From Anaerococcus hydrogenalis DSM 7454 (GTDB lineage Bacteria; Bacillota; Clostridia; Tissierellales; Peptoniphilaceae), in the NCBI RefSeq assembly GCF_000173355.1, contig NZ_ABXA01000019.1, positions 165,226-229,225 of the forward strand: a stretch of 64,000 nt of DNA, given 5' to 3'. Positions 1-9,648 of this stretch are shown piece after piece. Below the pieces are notes generated by a model. It had not been told where the DNA came from, did no database searches, and saw nothing but the letters and a program-made list of their open reading frames with translations. Each line of letters begins with the position of its first letter. Positions within the stretch are counted from its first letter, which is position 1. The position numbers and the translations under genes were made by a program.

Positions 1-1039
1 TAGGATATAATTGTTGGTAAACCTCTCTTGCTATTTCTACAATATTTAGATTTTCTTTTTCGTATTGGAAGGAAGTTGAAGATAATCTAGAGAAATTAAG
101 AAGGTCTTCAACCATTAAAGATAATCTTTCTCCTTCATTTTCTATAATTGTTAAACCTTGATTCAGCATATCTTCATTTTTTTGAATTTCTTTTGATTGT
201 AAAGTAATCGCCCATCCTTTAATAGATGTTAAGGGAGTTCTTAACTCATGAGAAACTGATGAAATAAATTCATTTTTCATATCTTCTCTTTTGACTATAT
301 TTTCACTCATATAATTTAAGGTCTGACCTAACTCAGATATTTCATTTTTCCCACTTTCGTTCGCCTTAGCTTTAAAATCACCCTGGGCTAATTTTTCCCC
401 AACTTTTGTAAGTTTTTTTATAGGTTCAGTCCATTTTTTTGCTGCGTAATAGGAAACTACAGAAGCTACAAATAATATTATAAATCCAAAAAATAAAAAT
501 ATAATCATTTGATTATTAACATTTTCTTTAACTTTCGATGTTGAAGAAACAAGCCTTAATATTCCAATTTGTTTTTGATTATCACTTAATGGATATGATA
601 AGGCAATTACTTCTTCCCCAGTTTTTTTATTTTTGATTTTTTGATAAGAATATTCACCTTTATTAGCATTGATTACATCGCTTGTCTTAACTTTAGTTCC
701 AATTCTAGATGATCCTTGAGAATCAAATAGGACATTTGAAGAATTATCTAATATTTGAACTTGGCTAACATTGTCTCTATAAAATGAATTTTTGTCTCCA
801 ATTACAATTTCTGATAAATCATACCTAGATAAATAATTTGTATATAAAACTTGATTATATTTGGCTTGATTTAACATAGCACCTACAAGGGCAGATTCAT
901 AGTAATTAGTAATAGATTTATATGAAAAAATTTCAAAACCAACAACTACTACAGTTACAAAAACCATTATGATTTTCATTATACTAAATATAATGCTGTT
1001 AAATTTTATATTTAAAAGTTTTTTATTCTTTATCTCCAT
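1..1039 (-). CDS. Sensor histidine kinase, C-terminus cut by window edge
   Basis: Membrane sensor kinase paired with the response regulator just upstream. The visible 346 residues hold an N-terminal membrane segment (about 14-37), an extracellular sensor region, a second membrane segment (about 175-198), a HAMP linker and a HisKA dimerisation helix with the phospho-acceptor motif SHELRTPLTSIKGW. The ATP-binding HATPase_c domain lies beyond position 1. The ATG at 1037-1039 overlaps the last codons of the regulator gene by 10 bases, which argues for translational coupling; a later in-frame ATG at 979 would remove part of the first helix. The stimulus is unknown. The layout resembles PhoR/WalK-type kinases, but I would not assign one. 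Confidence 0.9.
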   Translation of the reverse strand, partial: MEIKNKKLLNIKFNSIIFSIMKIIMVFVTVVVVGFEIFSYKSITNYYESALVGAMLNQAKYNQVLYTNYLSRYDLSEIVIGDKNSFYRDNVSQVQILDNSSNVLFDSQGSSRIGTKVKTSDVINANKGEYSYQKIKNKKTGEEVIALSYPLSDNQKQIGILRLVSSTSKVKENVNNQMIIFLFFGFIILFVASVVSYYAAKKWTEPIKKLTKVGEKLAQGDFKAKANESGKNEISELGQTLNYMSENIVKREDMKNEFISSVSHELRTPLTSIKGWAITLQSKEIQKNEDMLNQGLTIIENEGERLSLMVEDLLNFSRLSSTSFQYEKENLNIVEIAREVYQQLYP

Positions 1040-1725
1040 CTATAGCCTGTGCCCCAAACTGTTTCAATATACTCAGGTTTAGCAGGATTTTCTTCAATTT
1101 TTGCTCTTATCCTTCTAATATTCACATCTACAATCTTTGTATCAGTGCTGTAATTGTCGCCCCAAGTATCTTTCATTATTTCCATCCTACTCATAGCCTT
1201 ACCTTTATTTAAAATAAAGTTTTTTAAAATTATAAATTCAGTAGGAGTTACATCAATTTCTTTATTATTTTTATAAAAGTTTCTAGCATAAAGGTCTAAT
1301 TTGAAAATTCCATCTTCTATCACATTATCATTTTTTTCCTTCTTTTCATCCTCTGTAAAATTAACTCTTCTTAACAGTGACCTTACTCTTAATATTAATT
1401 CTTGAGGATTAAATGGTTTAATTATATAATCGTCACATCCTCTTTCAAGACCCAAAATTTTATCTATATCTTGACTTTTTGCTGACACCATAATTATCCC
1501 TACTTTAGGATATTTTTTTCTAATAGTATCACACACCTCATAGCCACTTATACCTGGTAGCATAATATCTAAAATGAAAACAGAAGGTTTTTCCTCATCA
1601 GCCATCTTTAAGGCTTCCTCGCCTGTTCCAGCTTCAACTATATCAAATCCTGCATATTCAAGATTGATTTTCATAAACTGCCTTATGTGATCCTCATCAT
1701 CACAAATCAAAATTTTATTGCTCAT
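1030..1725 (-). CDS. OmpR/PhoB-family response regulator
   Basis: 231-residue DNA-binding response regulator. The receiver domain (about 3-115) has the acidic pair D9/D10, phospho-acceptor D53 in FILDIMLPG, and conserved K103 in IIKPF. The C-terminal winged-helix Trans_reg_C domain (about 132-231) ends with the typical ETVWGTGYRWR. It overlaps the glucokinase gene upstream by 11 bases and the kinase gene downstream by 10, so the three are probably co-translated. Target genes cannot be read from the sequence. Confidence 0.93.
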   Translation of the reverse strand: MSNKILICDDEDHIRQFMKINLEYAGFDIVEAGTGEEALKMADEEKPSVFILDIMLPGISGYEVCDTIRKKYPKVGIIMVSAKSQDIDKILGLERGCDDYIIKPFNPQELILRVRSLLRRVNFTEDEKKEKNDNVIEDGIFKLDLYARNFYKNNKEIDVTPTEFIILKNFILNKGKAMSRMEIMKDTWGDNYSTDTKIVDVNIRRIRAKIEENPAKPEYIETVWGTGYRWR

Positions 1726-2617
1726 TTTCTAGCCTTTCCATCGCTATTCTTCCAGCACCAATTACGCCCGCATCATTTAAAAATTTAGCTGGTTTAATTT
1801 GTATTTTTTCTGATAAATGACAGTATTCATTAAATTTTTCTAATACATCATTCCACCAAAAGTCTTTAGAATTAATAACTCCACCACCAATTATTATAGT
1901 TTGAGGGTCAAATATATTTCTTAGACTTGTCAAAAACCAAGCTAAATCACTTGTAAACCTATCTATGACTTTCTTAGCATTTTCATCCTTATCTGCAAGT
2001 TCAAAAATTTCTTGGCCTTCTAACCTATTTCTAGTTAATTCTTCATAATGTCTCACAATAGCTGTGCCACTACAATAACTTTCAGCACAACCACTTTGTC
2101 CACAAGTACAATATTCACCATTTGGATGAAGAATTATATGTCCTAATTCTGCCCCTTGAAAATTACTTCCAGATAAAAGTCCCATTTTTTTGTTATAAAC
2201 AGCACCACCAAGTCCTGTACCAATGGTAATCATAACAATATCATCAAATCCTTTACCTGAACCAAGCCATTTTTCACAAACTAAAGCGATATTAGCGTCA
2301 TTTTCAACAAAAACTGGTAATGATGATCTTTTTTCTAACTCTTCTTTTAGATTAAGTCCAGTCCATCCATCAATATTTCCTGCAAAAGTAACTATACCAT
2401 TTTCTGAATCAATAAAACCAGGAGTACCTACTCCAATAGCTTCAATTTCATCTGTTTTTAGGAAATCTATTATTTTAGAAATATTATCTAATACCTTATC
2501 TTTACCTTCTCTTGCACAAGTTTCTAGTCTATAAGTTTTTAAAATCTCACCATTTTCATCAATTACTGCACCTTGTATTTTTGTACCACCTATATCTAAT
2601 CCAATTGTTTTAGTCAT
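1715..2617 (-). CDS. glcK: ROK-family glucokinase
   Basis: Cytosolic ATP-dependent sugar kinase, most likely glucose to glucose-6-phosphate. The N-terminal ATP-phosphate loop is LDIGGTKIQGAV (residues 7-18), the catalytic Asp is in END-ANIAL near residue 107, and the ROK zinc site is intact with H160, C170, C172 and C177. Length (300 residues) is normal for the family. There is no N-terminal DNA-binding domain, so it is an enzyme rather than a ROK repressor. It overlaps both neighbours by a few bases. N-acetylmannosamine or fructose kinase activity cannot be excluded. Confidence 0.88.
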   Translation of the reverse strand: MTKTIGLDIGGTKIQGAVIDENGEILKTYRLETCAREGKDKVLDNISKIIDFLKTDEIEAIGVGTPGFIDSENGIVTFAGNIDGWTGLNLKEELEKRSSLPVFVENDANIALVCEKWLGSGKGFDDIVMITIGTGLGGAVYNKKMGLLSGSNFQGAELGHIILHPNGEYCTCGQSGCAESYCSGTAIVRHYEELTRNRLEGQEIFELADKDENAKKVIDRFTSDLAWFLTSLRNIFDPQTIIIGGGVINSKDFWWNDVLEKFNEYCHLSEKIQIKPAKFLNDAGVIGAGRIAMERLENEQ

Positions 2618-4238
2618 TATCCTCTCCTATAAATTCTCTTAGTATTGAATGATCATCAATCATTTTTGTATCTTCCATATTAACAAAATACAATAAAATA
2701 TTTTTCAGCCTGTCTACCATATAATAATAAGTAGAATCTTGTGAAACCTGTTTTAAACATTCCATTGCATACTTTTTTAAAGCATTATATTCATAAATTA
2801 AAGATGAGTCAATATAAAAATCTGCTCTGTTTTGGTATGGGAATATATACTTTTCTTCACCATATTTTACTTTTTCCCAAGATTTTAAAGTTTCTAAAGT
2901 GTTATATCCCCTATATTTATTATCTCTTACAATTCTCCTAATCAACCTAGTTTCAGTAGAAGAAATCCTGTTTGTTGAATCTATGTTAATGCCTGTTAAA
3001 ACTGAAACATAAATCTTGTATTTATTCTTTTCTGGTATATAGTCAGTAAGTTTTGGGTTAAGAGCATGTATTCCTTCTATAATTAAAACGGTATTTTCTT
3101 TCATTGTGATTTTTTTATTTGATAAAGTTCTAATGCCTTTTATAAAATTAAATGAAGGTAAAATCACTTCTTTGCCTTCTAAAAGATTTAGTAAATCTTC
3201 ATTTAATGAATGTAAGTCTATAGCATCAATGCTTTCATAATCTTTATTTCCATTTTCATCAAGAGGGGTTTTATTCCTATCTACAAAATAATCATCAGTA
3301 GATATTACAAAAGCATCTTTTCCTAAAACTGCAAGTTGAATTGCAAGTTTTTTAGCAGTTGTAGTTTTTCCTGACGAAGATGGGCCTGCAAGCATTACAA
3401 TGTTCATATCATTGCTAATAATTTCTTTTGCACATTTGCCTAATTGATTATTGTAGTATGTCTCATTTACATTTATTAAACTTTCTATTTTATCATTCTT
3501 TACCAAATCATTTAGATCACTCGCATAATTTATACCTAATAAATTTGTCCATTTTTTTGATCTTTCATATATTTTTGGTATATTAACCTGCTCTTTAAAA
3601 TCTAATAATTTGGAATCCTTATTTTTTTTGAAGTTAATTAATATACCGGGATAGTAATAAATTAACTCAAAGTCTTCTATCCATGAAGATTTTGGACATA
3701 AAAAATTTGTAAAAGAAAAATATTGACCAAAAATTTCATAAACACTAAACTCATCTATATCTACACTATTTAATAAATTATACTTATCTAGTTGATTGCT
3801 CTTTTTAAAAATTTTTAAAGCTTCATCTTTTGTATAAAATTTTCTTAGAAATGAAATATCACTTTTTATAATATTATTCATTTCTATTTTAATTTTTGAT
3901 AAATCTTTATGTAAAATTTTGAAATTATCAATAGATAAATATAAGCAATTATTTACGGAATATTCAACATTAACTTTAATATTATTATAAATTTTTTTGA
4001 TTGCCAATATACAAACTAGGGCTATGCTAGATTCGTAAGTTAGATTTGATATATGACTAGATTTATCTATAAGATAAATTTCATCATTTGCTGAAAGTTC
4101 ATAATTTAAGTCTTCTATTTTTCCATTTACATTTGAAAGTACGTATTTTTTGTAGTCATTTGGGTATAATTGCTTAACTAATTCGCATAATATTTTTTTA
4201 TCTGTATTAATAATTTCCTTATTAATTAAAACCTTCAT
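2610..4238 (-). CDS. TGS-domain uridine-kinase-like nucleoside kinase
   Basis: 542-residue two-part protein of a family common in Clostridia. The N-terminal half (about 1-230) resembles the TGS and second additional domains of threonyl-tRNA synthetase, without the synthetase core. The C-terminal half is a uridine kinase/phosphoribulokinase-type P-loop NTPase with Walker A GPSSSGKTT (285-293), the substrate-side motif STDDYFVDR and the later IIEGIHALN. Known relatives are annotated as nucleoside kinase; the substrate is not established here. It overlaps the pseudouridine synthase gene by 17 bases and the glucokinase gene by 8, forming one operon. Confidence 0.82.
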   Translation of the reverse strand: MKVLINKEIINTDKKILCELVKQLYPNDYKKYVLSNVNGKIEDLNYELSANDEIYLIDKSSHISNLTYESSIALVCILAIKKIYNNIKVNVEYSVNNCLYLSIDNFKILHKDLSKIKIEMNNIIKSDISFLRKFYTKDEALKIFKKSNQLDKYNLLNSVDIDEFSVYEIFGQYFSFTNFLCPKSSWIEDFELIYYYPGILINFKKNKDSKLLDFKEQVNIPKIYERSKKWTNLLGINYASDLNDLVKNDKIESLINVNETYYNNQLGKCAKEIISNDMNIVMLAGPSSSGKTTTAKKLAIQLAVLGKDAFVISTDDYFVDRNKTPLDENGNKDYESIDAIDLHSLNEDLLNLLEGKEVILPSFNFIKGIRTLSNKKITMKENTVLIIEGIHALNPKLTDYIPEKNKYKIYVSVLTGINIDSTNRISSTETRLIRRIVRDNKYRGYNTLETLKSWEKVKYGEEKYIFPYQNRADFYIDSSLIYEYNALKKYAMECLKQVSQDSTYYYMVDRLKNILLYFVNMEDTKMIDDHSILREFIGEDND

Positions 4239-5177
4239 TAAATACTTCCTCTTTTAGCCTTTCAATTTCTTTAACTTGTTTTGAAATAAAACTTTTATTT
4301 TCTAAATAATTTAAGTCTTTTATTTTTCCAAATACCAATTTATAAGCAAGTAAGGCTTGGCTATTTAAATTTATCTTCTTATAATTTATTTTTGATTTGC
4401 TATATTTTCTATCACCAATAATAGGCGTAGAGTTTTTGTGTAAAGAATATCTAATTTGATGAGTCTTTCCAGTTATTAGTTCACATTCAAGTAGGGTAAA
4501 ATTATTCTTGCTTTCAAGAGGATAAAACTTTGTAATTATCCTTTTTCCACCTTTATTTCCTTTTACCATATTTTTATTTTCATATTTACTTATATTTGTA
4601 TCAACAATAAAGTCTTTTTTATTTCACCTTCTACTAAGGTCAAATAATATTTGTATATTTTTCCTTGTCGTATAGCCTCATTTAAAGCTCTTAAGGACTT
4701 AGCATTTTTTGCACCAATAATAAGCCCAGCTGTGTTTCTATCAAGCCTATTTACAATGCTAGGTCTAAATGTCAAATCTCTACTATTTACTTTATTTGTT
4801 TTATATAAGTATGAAGTCATTTGATCAACCAAATTTTTACCATAATCACTTGAACTTGCAGCATGGGATAAAACTCCAGATTTTTTATCAATAATTATAA
4901 TATTCTCATCTTCATAAATTATATCAAGATTAAAATTACTTGCTTTAAAGTCATCCTTTCTAACCCACTTATGATAATCCTCATCTTTTATATACATTTT
5001 TACAATGTCATCTTTTTTTACTAAATCATCTTTTTTTGCTCTTTTATCATTAATTTTGAAATTTTTCTTTCTTATATTTTTTTGAATAATTGATAAGGGA
5101 GCATTTTTTAAATATTTCCTCAAAAATCTATCAAATCTTTGATTTGAATCATTTTCATTTATTTTAACTTCTATCAT
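4222..5177 (-). pseudogene. RluA-family pseudouridine synthase, split by a one-base frameshift
   Basis: RluC/RluD-type enzyme that isomerises uridines in 23S rRNA. The first frame (5177 to 4590) holds an S4 RNA-binding domain (about 13-60) and the catalytic Asp in NRLDRNTAG (D146). The rest lies in another frame ending at 4222 with GKTHQIRYSL. One extra A in the A6 run at 4615-4620 restores a continuous product reading EIKKDFIVDTNIS. Both halves are well conserved, so a sequencing error is the likelier cause than true decay. A second, intact RluA paralogue lies at 16828. Confidence 0.85.
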
Positions 5178-5192
5178 ATTTAATATGACTTA

Positions 5193-5720
5193 TTAACATA
5201 AGAATCTATCATAGAAACTTTTGCTTCTTCTAAAAAAACATTTTTTATCCTGAAGTTTTTTTAATAGATTTTTATTTTTAGAATGTAGAATTAATTTATC
5301 ATAATCTTTAATATATATTTCAAAAATTTCACCTGTCAATCTTTTTGATTTCAATTTTATATAATAAGCTTCTATATCTTTATAATCTATTAATTCTAAT
5401 AATTTTTCTGTGGCTATATCTTTTAAGTAATAATAATTTTCTCTATTATTTATTTCTTGTTGATACTTTTTTTTCTTTTTATATATTAAATTCAAGGCTA
5501 TTTGGTTAGATCTTTTTGCCATAATGTTATAATATTGGTAATTATAAACAGCTTCTAGGACTGTAGAAATATTTGAAAATGGCTTTAGATCAAGTTTCAC
5601 CAAATACTCATAATTTATTTCTAAAAATTCATTTTTACAGATTTTTTTCTCAGTTAATAAATCAATACTTTCCTTTCTCCATTTATTGAAAGTTTCTAAT
5701 TTTTTTATATCATCTAACAT
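5193..5720 (-). CDS. Conserved hypothetical protein (175 aa), unknown function
   Basis: A soluble, basic, lysine- and tyrosine-rich protein without signal peptide, membrane segment or recognised catalytic motif. The central part is probably helical, and the C-terminal half carries a stretch reading KRLTGEIFEIYIKDYDKL that looks like a conserved family core. It may belong to a Clostridia/Tissierellia family of uncharacterised proteins of about 170 residues, but I cannot name it with confidence. It starts directly after a terminator hairpin and is followed after 15 bases by the pseudouridine synthase gene, so it probably heads the operon running down to the two-component system. Confidence 0.6.
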   Translation of the reverse strand: MLDDIKKLETFNKWRKESIDLLTEKKICKNEFLEINYEYLVKLDLKPFSNISTVLEAVYNYQYYNIMAKRSNQIALNLIYKKKKKYQQEINNRENYYYLKDIATEKLLELIDYKDIEAYYIKLKSKRLTGEIFEIYIKDYDKLILHSKNKNLLKKLQDKKCFFRRSKSFYDRFLC

Positions 5721-5726
5721 AATATC

Positions 5727-5749
5727 AAAAAACCGTCTCTGTGAGACGG
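5727..5749 (-). terminator. Rho-independent terminator
   Basis: Perfect 7-bp stem CCGTCTC/GAGACGG with a 3-base loop, followed on the minus strand by six T. It ends the operon whose last gene stops at 5757 and separates it from the hypothetical gene starting at 5720. Confidence 0.88.
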
Positions 5750-5756
5750 CTTTATT

Positions 5757-6185
5757 TTAATCTAATAATTTTGTTTCGTGAATTTCTGCATCAAGTGATT
5801 CAGGTATATCGCTTGCCTTACAGTCTAGGCCAAGATAGATATCGACTTTACATTCATTAGAAAGTTTAGTTAAGCTATCTGAAAGTTTCTCAATATTTTC
5901 ACTATTTATATCAACTATATCATAAATACCATCGATATATATTTTTCCAATATCATAATCTCTTGCTAATATTCCAGCTATGAATCCTCTAAATGACTCA
6001 ACTGAATCGATAAAGAAATCTGATGCATCTATCAATCTTACAGAGTGGTCTAATGAATAAATTTGTTCATTATCACTATCTACAAATACGATATTTGCAT
6101 TTCCCTTTCCTTTTTCATCATTAGCTTGGTCAATTAACCATTTTGTTTTTCCACTTCCTGAAGGTCCTAATACTAAATAAATCAT
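5757..6185 (-). CDS. Small P-loop ATPase/GTPase, unknown function
   Basis: 142-residue protein with a Walker A motif at the extreme N-terminus (LGPSGSGKTKWL, residues 6-17) and Walker B-like hydrophobic strands ending in Asp (IVFVDSD and KIYIDGI). No further domain is visible, so it is a minimal P-loop NTPase. Its ATG overlaps the stop of the radical SAM gene by 4 bases, indicating coupled translation. Similar short ATP-binding proteins occur in Clostridia without an assigned role; nothing here identifies the substrate. Confidence 0.65.
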   Translation of the reverse strand: MIYLVLGPSGSGKTKWLIDQANDEKGKGNANIVFVDSDNEQIYSLDHSVRLIDASDFFIDSVESFRGFIAGILARDYDIGKIYIDGIYDIVDINSENIEKLSDSLTKLSNECKVDIYLGLDCKASDIPESLDAEIHETKLLD

Positions 6186-7141
6186 TTCATCTCTCCCTTT
6201 AATTTTTTATATTCTCTTTGGATACTAAGATCACCTTGGAGAATATTATTCTCATTCATATACTTTATTATTTCATCTCTAATCAACCACCAAGATGTAT
6301 CCCAGTTGCAAAAAACTGTATCTTCTTTTGGAGCTCTACCAACTAATCTTTGAATTGCTATGTCCTTGTTAATATGTCTTAGAAATAAAATAACATTTTT
6401 TTGATAATCTTCTTTCGAAGGCATCACAAATTCATTATTTTTATACATTTTTTCAAGTTGTGTGTTTTTAATAATAAATAATGAATGAATTTTAACTTCT
6501 CTCACTTTAAGAACATTAATAATTCTAGCAGTTTCAACAATATCTTGATTATCATCCCAAGGTAAAGATAGGATTACATGGGTACATATTCTAAATCCAT
6601 AGTCATTAATCATATTACAAGCTTTAATGAAATCAGCCAAGTCTTCACATCTATTAAGAATTTTTAATGTTTTATAATTAGCTGTCTGTAAGCCTAGTTC
6701 AATAATTATATCCTTGCCAGTTTTTTCAGAAATTTTTTTCAAAAATTCTAATTTTCTGTAAGTTATACAATCACTTCTAGTTGATATTGAAATAGCTGAT
6801 ATATATTCTTTATCGCAAGCTTCTATAACTTCTACAAATTTATCATATTCCATATATGTGTTTGAAAAGTTTTGAAAATAAGCTATAAACTTTTTTGCTT
6901 TATATCTATTACCTATATAATTTTTATTAGTTTCTAATTGCTTGTCCACTGTCATGGATGATGGAAGATTTTCAAAACTTCCACCACTTTCTGAGCAAAA
7001 AATACATCCTAGATTGCTTTTTTCTCCATCTCTATTTGGACAAGTCAAGGATAATTTTACAGGTAATTTATATACTTTTTGTCCATATTTAGTTTTATAA
7101 TATTCTGATATAGGAAAATAGGGTAAATCCTTATTCATCAA
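6182..7141 (-). CDS. YhcC/YtqA-type radical SAM protein (TIGR01212 family)
   Basis: 319-residue radical SAM protein. The cluster-binding region reads CPNRDGEKSNLGCIFC near residues 34-49, with the long spacing between the first and second cysteines characteristic of the YhcC (TIGR01212) group rather than the usual CxxxCxxC. The remainder has the expected TIM-barrel features (ELGLQTAN, THVILSLPWD). The reaction is not established for this family. The gene overlaps the DUF1292 gene by 11 bases and the P-loop gene by 4. Confidence 0.85.
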   Translation of the reverse strand: MMNKDLPYFPISEYYKTKYGQKVYKLPVKLSLTCPNRDGEKSNLGCIFCSESGGSFENLPSSMTVDKQLETNKNYIGNRYKAKKFIAYFQNFSNTYMEYDKFVEVIEACDKEYISAISISTRSDCITYRKLEFLKKISEKTGKDIIIELGLQTANYKTLKILNRCEDLADFIKACNMINDYGFRICTHVILSLPWDDNQDIVETARIINVLKVREVKIHSLFIIKNTQLEKMYKNNEFVMPSKEDYQKNVILFLRHINKDIAIQRLVGRAPKEDTVFCNWDTSWWLIRDEIIKYMNENNILQGDLSIQREYKKLKGEMK

Positions 7142-7490
7142 TATCCCTATTTTCTAAATCATATTCGTATTCATTTACAATTTTATCTATCGTGTCATAG
7201 TCCCAATAATGTGAAAATAGATGATATATTTGGTCTAATTGTTCTTCATCTTCCAATGAATTCAACCTAATTTCTCCTGTCTCTTCATCATCTAATTCAT
7301 ATAAGAGTATTATTAACTCACTATTTTCAGAATCAACTAATGCTATATAATCTATGCCATCAACAGAAAATATATCTATTAGATAACATTCACTAGGATT
7401 TTCACCAAGTTGCAATTCAATTATTGCTTTTCCTTCGTTTTTTTCAAACTCAATATCATGACCATGAATTTCAAATTTTTTTGACATCAT
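7131..7490 (-). CDS. DUF1292 family protein (YrzB-like)
   Basis: 119-residue acidic cytosolic protein matching the DUF1292 pattern: short beta-rich segments such as YIALVDSENSELIILLYELDDEETGEI followed by an acidic tail. Its ATG overlaps the stop codon of the PepD-like frame upstream (TAATG arrangement), so the two are probably translationally coupled. In Firmicutes such proteins usually sit near yrrK/yrzL-type genes; here the neighbours differ. Function unknown. Confidence 0.75.
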   Translation of the reverse strand: MMSKKFEIHGHDIEFEKNEGKAIIELQLGENPSECYLIDIFSVDGIDYIALVDSENSELIILLYELDDEETGEIRLNSLEDEEQLDQIYHLFSHYWDYDTIDKIVNEYEYDLENRDIDE

Positions 7491-8889
7491 TACTCCAAAC
7501 TTTTATTTAGCCTAAATAAAACTTCCTTTATTAAAGAAAATGTTTTTAAAATATCTTTAAAATCACAAGCAGATTTTTTTATATCTACTTGTTTATATTT
7601 TACCCCAATTGATACCATATTAACATCAAATTTATAGAAAATTAAATTACAATCTAAAGAATATTGTGTTTTTATTATCTCTAAATTGCTTTTAAATAAA
7701 TAATCGTAGGTAGATTTAAATATTTTTGATAATTCATCATTGCTATTTTGCCAAGATGGAATTTCAAGTCTATTTATAAATTTGCCTCCGTTAATATTTG
7801 ATGCTAATTTAGTTTTTCTATCATCTGATTTAAGCTTTCTTCAGATAAAGATCTAAAAATCATAACAATATTTAATTTGTTACTAGATGTACTGGACCTA
7901 GCAAGGGTTGAGGAAGATATTGCTGTTTTAGTATTACTATCAACTGAATATGTTCCATTTAAAGCTAATTCCACAAATGACGAAATATGTTCATAAGATT
8001 CTTGAGTCATTGGATAAAATTTTAGACTATTTATTTTTTCTATTTCAAATTTTAAATTTGGTTCAATCCTTAAATTTGTTGACAAATACTCACTAACAAA
8101 TAAATTAAAAACATCTAACAAGTCATTTTCGAATTCTTTTTTACACGCTATGTCTACATAGCTTATATATGGAATGCTGTCAAATTTTGCCCCACCTTTT
8201 ATTTCTATAACATCTAAGTCTACTTTTGATTTGATTTTTCTCAAAAAAGTCATCAACATCTTAGTTGAGTTTTTAAAAACATTATTTATATCAGCAGTAT
8301 AGTTATTTCCTACTACATCATTTAGGCTTATCCTATAAATATAATTTTCCTCTAAAAACTTATTTTCGGAAATTTCTGTCCTATCTATCGGTATTTCAAC
8401 AGTGCTAAGTGTATATGAGGCGAAACTTTCGGCTATGCAATTTGACTCATTTAGGTTCAAATTAATAATATTTTTAGACCTTATAACTGATCTGAGTATA
8501 CTAAAATCTCTATTATAATCATTTATAAAATTATTGGTTAATAATATATCAAAATTGCTTATTTTTTCTTCAAGCAATAATATAATATTTAAAATCCCAC
8601 TTATCTCTGTTATATTTAGGTTTGTTTCTATAGAAAAATCTTCTCCATCTTTTATATTTATAAAAGATGACCCATTTATTTTGTCACTTATATTTAAGTG
8701 TAAAACAGCTTTAGCTTCTTGATTTTTTATATAGTAACAATCATTTATTAATATAATATTTAATTTTTTTTCTTTTGCCTTTGACAAAACAAATTTTATA
8801 AGAGATTTTTTATCATCTATAACCTTAATGTATTCACTTAAATCTTTTGCAATAGATTTTAATTTATTGGGATAGTTCGAATTTTCCAT
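7490..8889 (-). pseudogene. PepD-like M20C protein lacking all metal ligands; frame broken once
   Basis: The first frame (8889 to 7804, 361 residues) continues in a second frame to a TAA at 7490-7492. Adding one A to the A5 run at 7813-7817 joins them into 466 residues, exactly the length of the genuine PepD at 32600. The two can be aligned along the whole length, for example YPMTQESYEHISSFVELALNG against the PepD SKDLSDKIINMIEKTPSG region and IPSWQNSNDELSKIF against YPGWEYKEDSKLRPL. Every metal or catalytic site is changed: the HMD motif reads LNISD, LGADNG reads LNITEIS, TEEET reads NNFIN, GGHSG reads GNNYT, and HAGLECG reads QYSLDCN. This looks like a pseudoenzyme rather than a peptidase. 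Confidence 0.75.
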
Positions 8890-8900
8890 ACAAAATTCCT

Positions 8901-9647
8901 TTAGTAGTATTTCTTTACATCTACCTTTTCTTTTATTTTATTAGTTTTTTCCAAATATTTTTCTTGTCTCTTTATCATTAATAAAGTGTCATGAATTCTA
9001 TCTTTTATTTCATTAAACTCTGGTAAATGAGCATTATGAGTGTGATCTAGTTTAATTATATGGTAGCCAAATTGAGATTTTACAGGATTTGAAATTTCTC
9101 CTTCATCTAATTTATCTAAAGCTTCTTCAAATTCTTTTACCATAGCACCTTGAGGGAATTCACCCAAATCTCCACCCTTGCTAGCCTTGTCAGTTGAATA
9201 TTTATCAGCAGCTTTTTCAAATTCTAAACCAGCTTTTATTTCTTCTAATATTTTATTAGCTTCATCTTCACTATCAACTAAGATATGACTAGCCTTGTAA
9301 GTTTTTGGTTGTTTTATTACTTCTTTATTATTATCATAATATTCTTTTAATTCATCATCACTTACTTTAATATCTTTAAATAATAAATGCATAGCATAAT
9401 TTTTTAACATATTTTCTTTTGTTAACTTCACCTGATCTGTGAATTCTTTGTCTTGATCAAGTTTATTTTCAATTGCATCTATATACATTAATTCTTGATT
9501 AACAAGCTCATCAGCAATTTGATGTATGCCTTGCGGATTTAAAAATTGTTGTCCGCCTTGCATTTGAGTAATAAAGCTAACTACATCTTTCTGGCTGATT
9601 TTTTTACCATTTACTTCAGCTAAAATTTCATTTTGTTTTTCTGTCAT
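8901..9647 (-). CDS. Cytoplasmic parvulin-type peptidyl-prolyl isomerase
   Basis: 248-residue SurA/PrsA-like foldase. The N-terminal helical chaperone part (about 1-110) is followed by a parvulin domain (about 113-205) with [15 protein letters not shown] and FGYHIIKL motifs, and a C-terminal helix. Unlike PrsA it has no signal peptide or lipobox, so it should be cytosolic. It lies between the CvfB gene (1 base apart) and the PepD-like gene (11 bases), in one operon. Confidence 0.87.
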   Translation of the reverse strand: MTEKQNEILAEVNGKKISQKDVVSFITQMQGGQQFLNPQGIHQIADELVNQELMYIDAIENKLDQDKEFTDQVKLTKENMLKNYAMHLLFKDIKVSDDELKEYYDNNKEVIKQPKTYKASHILVDSEDEANKILEEIKAGLEFEKAADKYSTDKASKGGDLGEFPQGAMVKEFEEALDKLDEGEISNPVKSQFGYHIIKLDHTHNAHLPEFNEIKDRIHDTLLMIKRQEKYLEKTNKIKEKVDVKKYY

Positions 9648-9648
9648 T

